Shown here piece after piece: positions 9,770 through 19,136 of a stretch of DNA of 64,000 nt (position 1 is its first letter; the number at the start of each line of letters is the position of its first letter). A program made the translations under genes and the position numbers. The notes under the pieces are model-generated. The model made no database searches. It had not been told where the DNA came from and saw only the letters and a list, made by a program, of their open reading frames with translations. The stretch is from assembly GCF_000214035.2 (NCBI RefSeq), contig NZ_AFHG01000057.1:124001-188000 (forward strand), read 5' to 3'. This DNA is from Methyloversatilis universalis FAM5 (lineage in GTDB: Bacteria > Pseudomonadota > Gammaproteobacteria > Burkholderiales > Rhodocyclaceae).

Positions 9770-10345
9770 ATGGCGGCACTGATTGCAGGACTGTGGCTGG
9801 TGATCGGCGTGCATGCGCTGCGGCTGGTCGCGCCGGGCCTGCGCGGGCAGGTGATCGCGCGCCACGGTGCGGGCGTGTGGCGGGCGCTGCACTCGCTGGC
9901 CTCACTGGCCGGTTTCGCGCTGCTGGTGTGGGGCTATGGCCAGACCCGGGCCGATCCGCTCTGGCTGTGGCTGCCGCCGCCGTGGTCGCGCCATGCCACC
10001 GCGACGCTGATGCTGCCGGCTTTCGTGCTGCTCGCCGCCTCCCTGCTGCCCGGATCGCGCATCGCCGCCCGGCTGCGCCAGCCGCTGGCCGCCGCGGTCG
10101 CGCTGTGGGGCGCCGCCCACCTGCTGGCCAATGGCACGCTGGCCGACCTGCTGCTGTTCGGCAGCTTCCTGATCTGGGCGCTGATCGACTTCGTGCTGCT
10201 GCGCCGGCGTGAAGCGGATGATGGCGGCACGCGGCCGGCGGCAGGCGTGGCCCGCGACCGGCAGGTGCTGCTCGCCGGCGGGGCCGGCTGGGCGGCGTTC
10301 GCGTTCTGGCTGCACGGCCCGCTGATCGGCGTGCGGCCTTTCTGA
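9770..10345 (+). CDS. NnrU family membrane protein
   Basis: A 191-residue protein with five or six membrane helices and the NnrU pattern (IGVHALRL near the N-terminus, WRALHSLASLAGF, WGAAHLLANG, LIDFVLLRRR). NnrU was named from denitrification gene clusters and resembles a methyltransferase-like isoprenylcysteine membrane fold, but no denitrification gene lies near it here. The ATG at 9770 has an AAGGA site and no competing start within the fold. Confidence 0.8.
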   Translation: MAALIAGLWLVIGVHALRLVAPGLRGQVIARHGAGVWRALHSLASLAGFALLVWGYGQTRADPLWLWLPPPWSRHATATLMLPAFVLLAASLLPGSRIAARLRQPLAAAVALWGAAHLLANGTLADLLLFGSFLIWALIDFVLLRRREADDGGTRPAAGVARDRQVLLAGGAGWAAFAFWLHGPLIGVRPF

Positions 10346-10360
10346 AGGAGTGTCCACAGC

Positions 10361-10789
10361 ATGATGACCGTGCATATCGAAAGACTGCGCCCGGGAGACG
10401 ACCTGCGCCGCAGTCTGGAAGCGTGGGCGAAGCGGCAGGACCTGGGCGCTGCCTTCGTGCTGTCTGCGGTCGGCAGCCTGTCGCCGGCCATGCTCAGGCT
10501 GGCTGGCCGCGACCATCCGACGGTGATCGACGGCGACAGCGAACTGCTCACGCTGTCCGGCACCATCAGTGCGCAGGGCGTGCATCTGCACATGTCGGTC
10601 GCCGACGCCGATGGCAACGTGACCGGCGGCCACCTGCTGGCGGGCAGTATCGTGCGCACCACGATGGAACTGGTGCTCGGCATCGCCAGCGGCTGGCAGA
10701 TCCGGCGCGAGATCGACCCGGTCACCGGCTTCGAGGAAATGGTGGCCGAGAACCACGATGAACTGCTGGGTGCGCGCGGCCCGGACTGA
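10361..10789 (+). CDS. PPC (DUF296) domain protein
   Basis: A 142-residue protein consisting of one PPC/DUF296 domain, recognisable by LRPGDDLRRSLEAWA, VLSAVGSL and LSGTISAQGVHLHMSVADADG, with HLLAGSIVRTTMELVLG toward the end. In plants this domain joins AT-hooks; in bacteria the stand-alone trimeric form has no settled role. The gene begins 15 bases after nnrU, so they form a two-gene unit. Start could be the ATG at 10361 or the next codon. Confidence 0.8.
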   Translation: MMTVHIERLRPGDDLRRSLEAWAKRQDLGAAFVLSAVGSLSPAMLRLAGRDHPTVIDGDSELLTLSGTISAQGVHLHMSVADADGNVTGGHLLAGSIVRTTMELVLGIASGWQIRREIDPVTGFEEMVAENHDELLGARGPD

Positions 10790-10825
10790 GCGTGCCGCGC
10801 ATGTGCGCAGAACTTTTTTGTCTTC

Positions 10826-10926
10826 GCTGCCTAATAAATAGGCAACACCGTTGACACTGGCGCCCGGCGGGCGATTGCCGCGGCTATACATTTTTCGCTC
10901 ACACAGTTGTCCACAGATGCTGTGGA
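10826..10926. repeat. Regulatory block, first copy (palindrome plus DnaA-like boxes)
   Basis: The block starts with a dyad TGCCTA-ATAAA-TAGGCA (10828-10844), then GGCAACACCGTTGACA, and ends with TTGTCCACA overlapping the perfect dyad TCCACAG-ATG-CTGTGGA (10910-10926). The order and spacing are repeated about 180 bases downstream. The TCCACA elements resemble DnaA boxes but are not exact to consensus. No clear -10/-35 pair with normal spacing was found. Confidence 0.6.
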
Positions 10927-11009
10927 TGGCGACGTCGCGGACACCGCCGATGATGCCGGATGCATCGCCGCCTGTGGATCAGTGCAGTGGACACCCGGTT
11001 CATGCTCCC

Positions 11010-11102
11010 GCTGCCTAAAAATGAGGCAACCCTATTGACTCCCGCTTCCGGCGGGGCTGTCGCTGTGGGCGGGTGCATCTTGTCCACAGAAGTTGTGGAT
11101 AA
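11010..11102. repeat. Regulatory block, second copy (palindrome plus perfect DnaA box)
   Basis: This copy has TGCCT-AAAAATG-AGGCA (11012-11028), then GGCAACCCTATTGACT, and ends with TTGTCCACA (11080-11088) and TGTGGATAA (11094-11102). The last is the exact reverse complement of the DnaA box TTATCCACA. It is about 11 bases shorter than the first copy. It lies 54 bases before the helicase start and so may control the helicase-cobQ unit. Confidence 0.6.
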
Positions 11103-11155
11103 CAAATGCGGTGCCGCGTGTAAGCTCGCGGCTTTCCGAATCAGGACTTCCGGAC

Positions 11156-12823
11156 GTGGCGAAAGTCATTCCCGACGGCTGGCGCGAACTGGCGTCTGCC
11201 GATGCCGGCGGTGCCGCAGAGCGCGAACTGGCCACGCTGGCGCTGCTGGAGCGCGGGCTGCCCGCCGACTACACCGTCTATCACGGTGTGCACTGGACCC
11301 GGCTCGACGAAGGCGGCTTCTCGATCTACGGCGACATCGACTTCGTCGTGGTCAATGCCGCCGGCGACCTGCTGGCCATCGAACAGCGCAGCGGTTTCCT
11401 CGAAGAAGGGCCGCAGGGCCTCAGTTCGCGCCGGCGCGGCCGCGACCGCAATGTCGCGGTCGGCATCGCGCGCGCGCGGCACGCGCTGTCCACCCGGCTG
11501 GCTGCGCGGCTGGGTGGTTCTGCGCCACGCATCGAATACCTGCTGTACTGCCCGGACCACTTCGTCCGCCAGGCGCACACCGCCGGCATCGACGCGGAAC
11601 GCATCGTCGATGCCGCGGTGCGCGACCAGCTCATCCCGCGCATCCGCGCCATCCTGCCGCCGGGCGAGCACAGCGGCCACGGGCCGGAGGTGCACCGCTT
11701 CCTGCGCGACGAAATCAAGCTGGAACCGGATGTCGCCGCGCGGCTGGGCATGGCGCGCGAGCGCATCACCCGGGTGTCCGGCGGGCTCACCCAGTGGGCG
11801 CGCGCGCTCGACTTCCAGCCCTACCGGCTGCGCGTGGTCGGCACCGCCGGCTCCGGCAAGACCCAGCTCGCGCTGGCCGAATACACCGCGGCGATCGAGG
11901 CCGGCCGGCGTCCGCTCTACGTGTGCTTCAACCGTCCGCTGGCCGACCACCTGGCGCAGATCGCGCCGGAAGGCGGCCTGGCCTGCACCTTCCACCATCT
12001 GTGCGAACGGGTGCTGGCCGCGCACGGCGAGCGCCCGGACTACGCCAAGCCGGACGCCTTCGACGCGATGATCGCGCGCGCCGGTGAACTGCCGGTGCCG
12101 GACGACCTCCTGTTCGATGCCCTCGTCGTCGACGAGGGCCAGGACTTCAATGCCGACTGGGCCGACCAGCTGTGGCGGCACGCGCGCGACGGCGCCCGCC
12201 GGCTGTGGCTGGAAGACCCGATGCAGAATCTCTACGCGCGTCCGCCGGTCGAGCTGCCAGGCTGGGTGACGCTGCACGCGCACAGCAATTTCCGCAGCCC
12301 GCGGCCGGTGGTGCGCATGCTGCAGACCCTGATGGAAGGCGTGATGCCGGGCGCCGAGCGCATCGAGGCGGCGTCGCCCTTCGACGCCGACGAGGTGGCG
12401 GTGCTGGCCTACTCGCAGGCACACCCGCTCACCCAGCGGGTGAAGGAGGCGATACGGCTGTGCTTCGCCGCCGGCTTCCACGCGCAGGACGTGGCCATCA
12501 TCAGCTGGCGCGGCCGCGACCAGTCGGAACTGCTGCGCCACGACCGGCTGGGCGCCAATGCGCTGCGCAGCTTTACCGGCCAGTACGACCTGCTGGGCCA
12601 GCCCGAGTATTCGGGCGGCGAGGTGCTGATCGAATCGGTGTACCGCTTCAAGGGGCAGTCGGCGCCGGCGGTCATCCTGGCCGAAATCGATTTCGACACG
12701 CTGGACGAACGCACGCTGCGCAAGCTGTTCGTCGGTGCCACCCGCGCCATGATGAAGCTGGTGCTGGTGGCCAGCGAGCGCGCCGCCGGCACGCTGGCTG
12801 AAAGACTGGGGCCGCAGGCATGA
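11156..12823 (+). CDS. Superfamily 1 helicase with degenerate NERD-like N-terminus
   Basis: A 555-residue protein. Residues 20-125 resemble a NERD/restriction-like nuclease fold ([23 protein letters not shown]), but the expected acidic-x-Lys ends in Arg, so nuclease activity is doubtful. Then come Walker A ([11 protein letters not shown]), Walker B (LVVDEGQDF), a motif III-like [11 protein letters not shown] region and motif VI ([15 protein letters not shown]), as in UvrD/Rep-type helicases. GTG 11156 is chosen for the AGGAC site eight bases before it. It overlaps cobQ by four bases, which looks like positional coupling rather than a shared pathway. Confidence 0.75.
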   Translation: MAKVIPDGWRELASADAGGAAERELATLALLERGLPADYTVYHGVHWTRLDEGGFSIYGDIDFVVVNAAGDLLAIEQRSGFLEEGPQGLSSRRRGRDRNVAVGIARARHALSTRLAARLGGSAPRIEYLLYCPDHFVRQAHTAGIDAERIVDAAVRDQLIPRIRAILPPGEHSGHGPEVHRFLRDEIKLEPDVAARLGMARERITRVSGGLTQWARALDFQPYRLRVVGTAGSGKTQLALAEYTAAIEAGRRPLYVCFNRPLADHLAQIAPEGGLACTFHHLCERVLAAHGERPDYAKPDAFDAMIARAGELPVPDDLLFDALVVDEGQDFNADWADQLWRHARDGARRLWLEDPMQNLYARPPVELPGWVTLHAHSNFRSPRPVVRMLQTLMEGVMPGAERIEAASPFDADEVAVLAYSQAHPLTQRVKEAIRLCFAAGFHAQDVAIISWRGRDQSELLRHDRLGANALRSFTGQYDLLGQPEYSGGEVLIESVYRFKGQSAPAVILAEIDFDTLDERTLRKLFVGATRAMMKLVLVASERAAGTLAERLGPQA

Positions 12824-14280
12824 GCGCAACGATGCCCAATGCGCTGATGATCCAGGGCACCACCTCGGACGCCGGCAAGAGCACGGTGGCCGCCGGCCTG
12901 TGCCGCAGCCTGCACCGGCGCGGTGTGAGGGTGGCGCCGTTCAAGCCGCAGAACATGGCGCTCAACAGCGCAGTCACCGCCGACGGCGGCGAGATCGGCC
13001 GCGCCCAGGCGCTGCAGGCGCAGGCCTGCGGACTGGCGCCGCACACCGACATGAATCCGGTGCTGCTCAAGCCCAATTCCGACACCGGCGCCCAGGTCAT
13101 CGTGCATGGCCGCGCGCTGGCCAACATGGAAGCGCGCGCCTACCACGACTACAAGCGGGTCGCGATGGAGGCGGTGATGCAGTCCTGGCGGCGGCTCACC
13201 ACGCAGTACGATTTCGTCGTGGTCGAAGGCGCCGGCAGCCCGGCGGAAATCAATCTGCGCGACCGCGACATCGCCAACATGGGTTTCGCGCTGCCCAACC
13301 GCTGCCCGGTGGTCATCGTCGCCGACATCGACCGTGGCGGCGTGTTCGCCCATCTGGTCGGCACGCTGGACTGCCTGTCGGACGAGGAGCGCGCGCTGGT
13401 GCGCGGCTTCGTCATCAACCGCTTCCGCGGCGACCGCGCGCTGCTGCGCTCCGGCGAGGACTGGCTGGAGCGGCGCACCGGCCTGCCGGTGTTCGGCGTG
13501 CTGCCGATGCTGAAGGGCCTGCACCTCGACGCCGAGGACGCGATACAGACCGGTCAGTCGTCGGCCGGACAGGGCGCGCGGCTGCGCGTGGTGGTGCCGG
13601 TGTTTCCGCGCATCAGCAACCACACCGACGTTGACGCGCTGCGCGCGCATCCGCAGGTCGATCTGCTGTTCGCACCGCTGGACCGTCCGCTGCCTGCCTG
13701 CGACCTCGTCATCCTGCCCGGCAGCAAGAGCGTGCAGGGCGATCTGGCGGCGCTGCGCGCCCACGGCTGGGACACGCAGATCGCCCGCCACCTGCGCTAC
13801 GGTGGCCGCGTGCTCGGCATCTGCGGCGGCATGCAGATGATGGGCCGCATGCTGCACGATCCGCTCGGTCTCGAAGGCGCGCCGGCCAGCGTGGCCGGAC
13901 TGGCCCTGTTCGACTACGACACCACGCTGGCACCGGAAAAGCAGCTGCGCGTGGTCGAGGGCCGGCTGCGGCCGGGCGGCCAGCCGGTGCGCGGCTACGA
14001 AATCCACATGGGCGTGAGCACCGGCCCGGCGCTGGCGCAGCCGGCGGTCGATCTGGCCCACGGCCCGGACGGCGCCCGCTCGGCCGACGGCCAGCTGATG
14101 GCCACCTATGTGCACGGCCTGTTCGACGCGCCGGACGCGTGCGCCGCGCTGCTCGCCTGGGCCGGGCTGGAACAGGCGCAGCCGCTCGATCTCGCGGCGC
14201 TGCGCGAAGCCAGCCTGGACCGGCTGGCCGACTGTCTCGAAGCGGAAATCGACATCGACCGGATGTGCGGCCGCGCCTGA
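12820..14280 (+). CDS. cobQ: Cobyric acid synthase CobQ
   Basis: A 486-residue glutamine-dependent amidotransferase that converts adenosylcobyrinic acid a,c-diamide to adenosylcobyric acid. The N-terminal dethiobiotin-synthetase-like domain has the nucleotide loop [10 protein letters not shown] near residue 10; the C-terminal class I amidotransferase domain has the Cys nucleophile in [10 protein letters not shown] (about residue 335) and a C-terminal His. It lies directly upstream of the cobalamin operon but outside the riboswitch, being read with the helicase gene. Confidence 0.95.
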   Translation: MSATMPNALMIQGTTSDAGKSTVAAGLCRSLHRRGVRVAPFKPQNMALNSAVTADGGEIGRAQALQAQACGLAPHTDMNPVLLKPNSDTGAQVIVHGRALANMEARAYHDYKRVAMEAVMQSWRRLTTQYDFVVVEGAGSPAEINLRDRDIANMGFALPNRCPVVIVADIDRGGVFAHLVGTLDCLSDEERALVRGFVINRFRGDRALLRSGEDWLERRTGLPVFGVLPMLKGLHLDAEDAIQTGQSSAGQGARLRVVVPVFPRISNHTDVDALRAHPQVDLLFAPLDRPLPACDLVILPGSKSVQGDLAALRAHGWDTQIARHLRYGGRVLGICGGMQMMGRMLHDPLGLEGAPASVAGLALFDYDTTLAPEKQLRVVEGRLRPGGQPVRGYEIHMGVSTGPALAQPAVDLAHGPDGARSADGQLMATYVHGLFDAPDACAALLAWAGLEQAQPLDLAALREASLDRLADCLEAEIDIDRMCGRA

Positions 14281-14308
14281 GGGTGCGGGTGGAGCGCTGC
14301 AGGCTTCG

Positions 14309-14333
14309 GTGGGCGCGGCGACCCCGCCGCGAT
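14309..14333 (+). repeat. Diverged REP-like element
   Basis: These 25 bases match the perfect REP arm at 25785-25810 with two differences. They follow the cobQ stop by 28 bases. A second, more diverged copy lies inverted at 14374-14398, so the pair may form a stem after cobQ. Confidence 0.5.
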
Positions 14334-14373
14334 GCGGCCTTCGGTTATGCGCGGTCTCCGGTTCAACGTCACC

Positions 14374-14398
14374 ATCGCGGCGAGACGCCGCGCCCGCG
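14374..14398 (-). repeat. Degenerate REP-like element, inverted to the previous one
   Basis: It begins ATCGCGGCG and continues CGCCGC, as in the left arm at 25728-25753, but with several substitutions and a one-base deletion. The call rests on its inverted position relative to 14309-14333. Confidence 0.35.
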
Positions 14399-14500
14399 GA
14401 TTCCTGTCCGGTCTCCGCATCGACCGCAGCCTTCCGCCGGTTTGGGCCTTCCGCCGCCCGGTGGTATCGTGCGCGGCTGTTCCGCTGATGCGGAACGCGC

Positions 14501-14700
14501 ATTCGAGGTGCCCGACGCCGTTCCGGCCGAGGGTTGAACGGGAAGCAGGTGCGCGAGCTCCGCTCGCAAGGCCTGCGCTGCCCCCGCAACGGTAAGCAGA
14601 CGACGCGCATCGGTACGCCACTGGGCTCCGGCCTGGGAAGGCGATGCGCCGCGACAGTGCTCCTGTCGCCACTGCGAGCCCGGATACCGGCCACGGATGC
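14501..14700 (+). ncRNA. Cobalamin riboswitch
   Basis: The aptamer core is recognisable: GAACGGGAAGCAGGTG near 14536-14551, the conserved CTGCCCCCGCAACGGTAAGC (14578-14597), GCCTGGGAAGGC (14631-14642) and the B12-box region GCCACTGCGAGCCCGGATAC (14668-14687). Adenosylcobalamin binding would repress btuB and the downstream genes. The expression platform must lie in 14701-14832, before the AGGGAG site of btuB; I could not fix its pairing by eye. Confidence 0.92.
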
Positions 14701-14832
14701 ACGAGCGGTCATGCCCGGGGTGCGGCATCGCGACGGAGGCGTGCCGCGCCTGCGTGGTGTGCGTCCCGGTCATGGCTTCATGACACCGCGGTCGTTCGGG
14801 GACGGGCGGCCGCTGCAGGGAGCACAACTACA

Positions 14833-16677
14833 ATGCCTCGCCTCACCCCGGTCGCCGCGCTCGTCGCGGGTGCCGCCACGCTTCTTTCCCAGTCCGCAGC
14901 CGCCCAGCAGACGATGCATCCGGTGGTCATCACCGCCAACCGCGTCGAACAGCGGGTACAGGACACGCTCGCCGACGTGACCGTGGTCGACCGCGAACAG
15001 ATCGAAACCGCCGCGCAGTCCACGCTGACCGAACTGCTGGCCCGCCAGCCGGGCATCCAGATGACCAGTCAGGGCGGCCCCGGCGCCAGCACCGACTTCT
15101 TCATCCGCGGTGCCGATACCCGCCAGAGCGTCGTGCTGATCGACGGCGTGCGGGTGGGCTCCGGCTCCAGCGGCACCGCCGCGCTGCAGTACCTGCCGCT
15201 GTCGCAGATCGAACGCATCGAGGTGCTGCGCGGTCCCGCGTCCGCGGTCTATGGCGCTGACGCGATCGGTGGCGTGATCCAGATCTTCACCCGCCGCGGC
15301 GAGCCCGGTCTGGACTTCGACCTCTTCACCGGTGCCGGCAGTTACGGCACCAGCGACAGCCGTGTCGGCCTGCGCGGCGGCAACGGCGTGATCGACTTTT
15401 CGCTCGCCGGCAGCCTGTATCACACGCGCGGTTTCAGCACGACCAATCCGGACATCAATCTGGGCGTGGCTGCCTCCCGCCGCAACTACAACCCGGACCG
15501 TGACGCCCACCTGAACCGGAGCGTGAGCGGCTCGGTCGGCATCACGCCGCAGACCGGCACGCGCCTGTCGGTCAGCCTGCTCGACAGCGAAGGCTACAAC
15601 GAATACGACTCCGGGCTGGCTTTCGTGAATACCCGCAACGTGTTCAACAACAGCGTGCTCACCGCCGCCGCCGAACACGCGTGGACCGACTGGCTCACCA
15701 CCACGCTGCGCTTCGGCCGCAGCATCGAGGACTTCACCAGCTATGCGCGGACCTCGCCGCGTGGCAACGACTTCCGCACCGAACAGACCACGCAGGCGCT
15801 GGAGGCGCGGGTGAAGCTGCCGCTGGGCACGCTGTTCGGCAGCATCGAGCGGCTGGAGCAGGACGTGCTGTCGGTGACGCCCACCGTCGTGAACATCGAC
15901 CAGACGCGCCGGGTCGATTCCGGCCAGCTGGGCTGGACCGCGCAGATCGACCGTCACCTGCTGCAGGCGAACACCCGGCATGACCGCTACACCGGCGGCT
16001 CGGGCAAGGCCACCGGCAACGTCGCCTACGGCTATCGCCTGACCGACGAACTGACCGCACGCGCCGCCTACGGCACCGGCTACCGGCTGCCCACCTTCAA
16101 CCAGCTCTACTTCCCGAACTTCGGCAATCCGGACCTGAAGCCGGAATCGTCGACCAACCGCGAAATCGGTCTGGCCTGGCAGCGCAAAGGCACCCGTCTC
16201 GCGGTCACCGCCTACGACAACCGGGTGCAGAACCTGATCAATTCGCGCGCGCCGCTGGTGAACGTGGCCGAGGCGCGGCTGAAGGGCGCCACCTTCGAGG
16301 CGGCCACCTATGTGTTCGGCCATACCGAGCTGCAGGGCAGCGTGGACATTCTGAGCGCGCGCGACGAAGACACCGGTCTGCGCCTGCAGCGCCGCGCCGC
16401 GCAGACCGCCACCGTCACGGTGCAGCAGCACATGCTGGCGGGCCGGGTGGGGGTCGAGGTGCAGGCGGTGGGCGACCGCTGGTCCGAGCCGGGCGAACTG
16501 CGCCGCATGGGTGGCTATGCGCTGCTCAACCTGTTCGGCGTGTGGAAGGCCTCGCCCGAAGTGTCGGTCGAGGCACGGGTGAACAACCTGAACGACCGCC
16601 GCTATACCTCGGTGTTCGGCTACGAAACTTCGGGTGCGAACGCCTTTGTCGGCGTGCGCTACACGCCGCGTTTCTGA
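14833..16677 (+). CDS. btuB: TonB-dependent cobalamin receptor BtuB
   Basis: A 614-residue outer-membrane receptor for vitamin B12. A signal peptide ends near AAA-QQ (residue 25). The plug domain follows (VVITANRVEQ as TonB box region, TVVDREQIE, FIRGADTRQSVVLIDGVRV, VLRGPASAVYGADAIGG), and then the barrel, ending in Phe. The ATG at 14833 has AGGGAG ten bases before it. The longer open frame would swallow the riboswitch, so it is rejected. It heads the operon for B12 uptake and late synthesis. Confidence 0.93.
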   Translation: MPRLTPVAALVAGAATLLSQSAAAQQTMHPVVITANRVEQRVQDTLADVTVVDREQIETAAQSTLTELLARQPGIQMTSQGGPGASTDFFIRGADTRQSVVLIDGVRVGSGSSGTAALQYLPLSQIERIEVLRGPASAVYGADAIGGVIQIFTRRGEPGLDFDLFTGAGSYGTSDSRVGLRGGNGVIDFSLAGSLYHTRGFSTTNPDINLGVAASRRNYNPDRDAHLNRSVSGSVGITPQTGTRLSVSLLDSEGYNEYDSGLAFVNTRNVFNNSVLTAAAEHAWTDWLTTTLRFGRSIEDFTSYARTSPRGNDFRTEQTTQALEARVKLPLGTLFGSIERLEQDVLSVTPTVVNIDQTRRVDSGQLGWTAQIDRHLLQANTRHDRYTGGSGKATGNVAYGYRLTDELTARAAYGTGYRLPTFNQLYFPNFGNPDLKPESSTNREIGLAWQRKGTRLAVTAYDNRVQNLINSRAPLVNVAEARLKGATFEAATYVFGHTELQGSVDILSARDEDTGLRLQRRAAQTATVTVQQHMLAGRVGVEVQAVGDRWSEPGELRRMGGYALLNLFGVWKASPEVSVEARVNNLNDRRYTSVFGYETSGANAFVGVRYTPRF

Positions 16678-16708
16678 GCCGGCTGCCGCCGCTGGGTACA
16701 CTGCCTGC

Positions 16709-17731
16709 ATGAGCCGCCACCCGCCCGCCGCCCTTCTGCCGTCGTCCGCCGCCCTGCGCGCGGGCCGGCGGCGCGCGTGGGTACTGCCGCTTCTGGCGCT
16801 GGCGCTGGGCGCCGCCTTCGCGCTGGCGCTGGCGGTGGGCAGCGTGACCGTCAGTGCGGCCGAACTGTGGCGGATCGCGACCGGCGACGACGCCGGCACC
16901 GCCGGTGCCATCGTCACCTCGCTGCGCCTGCCGCGCGCGCTGGCCGCCGCCGCCTGTGGCGGCCTGCTTGCGCTGGCCGGGGCGCTGATGCAGGTGCTGC
17001 TGCGCAATCCGCTGGCCGACCCGTATGTGCTGGGCATTTCCGGCGGTGCGGCCGTGGGTGCGCTGCTGGCCATGCTGGCCGGTGTGGCCGGCCTGCTGCT
17101 TGAAGTGTCCGCCTTCGCCGGCGCGCTGGCCGCGATGGCGCTGGTGTTCGGGCTGTCGCACGGTCAGGGCAGCCGCACGCCCACCCGCCTGCTGCTGACC
17201 GGCGTCATCGTGTCCGCCGGCTGTGGCGCCGCGGTGTCCTTCATCCTCGCGGTGGCGAGCGAACAGTCGCTGCGCGGCATGCTGTTCTGGCTGATGGGCG
17301 ACGCCAGCACCGCCAGCCGCCCGGGCGTCGCCGTCGGCGCGCTCGTGGCCGGGCTGGTCGCCTGTGCGCCGCTGGCGCGCGATCTCAACCTGCTGGCGCG
17401 TGGCGACGGCACCGCGCAGACGCTGGGCGTGCCGGTTGTCCGCCTGCGACTCATGGTCTATCTGCTGGCGTCGGCGCTGACCGCGATCGCGGTCACCACG
17501 GTCGGCTCGGTCGGCTTCGTCGGTCTGGTCGTGCCGCACCTGATCCGGCTCGCTTTCGGCAACGACCAGCGCCTGCTGCTGCCGGCCAGCGCACTGGCCG
17601 GGGCCACGCTGCTGCTGCTGGCCGACACCGCGGCGCGCACCGTCATCGCGCCGGCCCAGCTGCCGGTCGGCGTGCTGACCGCGCTGCTGGGCGTGCCGGT
17701 GTTCCTGTTCCTGCTGAACCGCCACCGATGA
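16709..17731 (+). CDS. btuC: Cobalamin ABC transporter permease BtuC (FecCD family)
   Basis: A 340-residue inner-membrane permease with about ten helices and the FecCD hallmarks: LRLPRALAAAACGGLLALAG near residue 75, RNPLADPYVLGISGGAA, and GSVGFVGLVVPHLIR near the C-terminus, where it meets the ATPase. The sequence alone cannot separate it from siderophore permeases; the riboswitch, btuB and btuF identify it as the B12 importer subunit. It overlaps btuD by four bases. Confidence 0.9.
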   Translation: MSRHPPAALLPSSAALRAGRRRAWVLPLLALALGAAFALALAVGSVTVSAAELWRIATGDDAGTAGAIVTSLRLPRALAAAACGGLLALAGALMQVLLRNPLADPYVLGISGGAAVGALLAMLAGVAGLLLEVSAFAGALAAMALVFGLSHGQGSRTPTRLLLTGVIVSAGCGAAVSFILAVASEQSLRGMLFWLMGDASTASRPGVAVGALVAGLVACAPLARDLNLLARGDGTAQTLGVPVVRLRLMVYLLASALTAIAVTTVGSVGFVGLVVPHLIRLAFGNDQRLLLPASALAGATLLLLADTAARTVIAPAQLPVGVLTALLGVPVFLFLLNRHR

Positions 17732-18513
17732 GCGCCGCCGCCTGCCCGCCGCTGCTGTCCGCCCGGAGCCTCGACGTGTCGGTGGCCGGCCGCGCGCTGT
17801 GCACCGGTCTCGATCTGGACGTGCGGCCGGGCGAACTGCTGGCCATCGTCGGCCGCAACGGCATCGGCAAATCGACGCTGCTCGGTACGCTGGCCGGGCT
17901 GCGCACGCCTGCCGCCGGCACGCTCACGCTGGAGGGTCGTGCGCTCGCCGACTGGCCGGCGCGCGAACTGGCGAAACGGCGCGCGCTGCTGGCGCAGTCG
18001 CACGAGGACCACTTCGCCTCCACCGTGCTCGACACCGTGCTGGTCGGCCGCCATCCGCACATCGGCCGCTGGTCGGACGAAAGCGACGCCGATGTCGACA
18101 TCGCGCTGGCGGCGCTGGCGGCGGTCGCGCTTCGCGGCTTCGAACTGCGCGAGGTGCGCACGCTGTCCGGCGGCGAACGACAGCGCGTGGCGATCGCCGC
18201 GCTGCTGGCGCAGCAGGCGCCGGTGTGCCTGCTGGACGAACCGGTCACCCATCTCGATCTCGACTATCAGATCGAAACGCTGGAACTGTTCGCGCGGCTG
18301 GCCCGGGACGAGGGCAGGGCGGTGGTGGCGGTGCTGCACGACCTGAACCAGGTGCTGCGCTTCGCCGACCGCGCGCTGCTGCTGACCGGCGGCGGCCAGT
18401 GGGTATGCGGGCCGGTGGACGAAGTGCTGCAGGCGGAGGTGCTGTCGCGCGCCTTCTGCCATCCGCTGAAGGAATTGCGCGACGACGGCCGGCGCTATTT
18501 CGTGCCGGCGTGA
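17728..18513 (+). CDS. btuD: Cobalamin ABC transporter ATPase BtuD
   Basis: A 261-residue ABC ATPase. Walker A is GRNGIGKST (about residues 42-50), the signature is LSGGERQRV (about 147-155), Walker B is VCLLDEP with its catalytic Glu, and the switch His is in VLHDLNQ. It powers import through BtuC. Four-base overlap with btuC supports tight stoichiometric expression. Confidence 0.9.
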   Translation: MSAAACPPLLSARSLDVSVAGRALCTGLDLDVRPGELLAIVGRNGIGKSTLLGTLAGLRTPAAGTLTLEGRALADWPARELAKRRALLAQSHEDHFASTVLDTVLVGRHPHIGRWSDESDADVDIALAALAAVALRGFELREVRTLSGGERQRVAIAALLAQQAPVCLLDEPVTHLDLDYQIETLELFARLARDEGRAVVAVLHDLNQVLRFADRALLLTGGGQWVCGPVDEVLQAEVLSRAFCHPLKELRDDGRRYFVPA

Positions 18514-18536
18514 GTGAATGAAGCGAGGAGACCGTC

Positions 18537-19136
18537 ATGAGTGATATCGACGAGCGCCATGAAGCGCGCATGAAGCGCAAGAAGGACGTGGTCGATCAGG
18601 CCATCGCCGCCGCCAGGGTCGAACGCGGTGTGCTGGTGGTGAATACCGGCACCGGCAAGGGCAAGTCCAGCGCCGCCTTCGGCGTGGTCGCGCGCGCGCT
18701 CGGCCACGGCATGAAGGTGGGCGTGGTGCAGTTCATCAAGGGGCGTTCCGACACCGGTGAAGAGGCTTTCTTCCGTCGCCAGCCGGACGTGCAGTGGCAC
18801 GTGTCGGGCGAGGGCTTCACCTGGGAAACCCAGAACCGCGCGCGCGACGTCGCCACCGCCGAAGCGGCCTGGGACCAGGCGCGCGCCCTGCTGCGCGACC
18901 CGGCCATCGGCCTGGTGGTGCTGGACGAACTGAACATCGCGCTGAAGTACCACTACCTCGACGTCGCCACCGTCATCGCCGACCTCGCGGCGCGGCCGGC
19001 CATGCAGCACGTCATCGTGACCGGCCGCGCGGCGCCGCCGGAACTGGTCGAGGTCGCCGACACGGTGACCGACATGACCATGGTGAAGCACGCGTTCAAG
19101 GCGGGTGTGAAGGCGATGCCGGGGCTGGAGTGGTGA
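18537..19136 (+). CDS. cobO: Cob(I)yrinic acid a,c-diamide adenosyltransferase
   Basis: A 199-residue CobA/CobO/BtuR-type enzyme that transfers the adenosyl group of ATP to the cobalt of corrinoids. The unusual P-loop GTGKGKSSAAFG is near residue 37 and the conserved VLDELNIALKYHYLD near residues 121-135. A GAGGAG site precedes the ATG. It serves both salvage of imported B12 and the synthesis steps encoded next to it. Confidence 0.95.
   Translation: MSDIDERHEARMKRKKDVVDQAIAAARVERGVLVVNTGTGKGKSSAAFGVVARALGHGMKVGVVQFIKGRSDTGEEAFFRRQPDVQWHVSGEGFTWETQNRARDVATAEAAWDQARALLRDPAIGLVVLDELNIALKYHYLDVATVIADLAARPAMQHVIVTGRAAPPELVEVADTVTDMTMVKHAFKAGVKAMPGLEW

Noticed and set aside
10851-10890. TTGACA and TATACA as a sigma70 promoter
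   Set aside because: The two hexamers are 28 bases apart, far beyond the workable spacing.
10826-11102. Chromosomal origin of replication
   Set aside because: There are too few good DnaA boxes, the A+T-rich part is very short, and no origin-associated genes are present; a control region is the safer reading.
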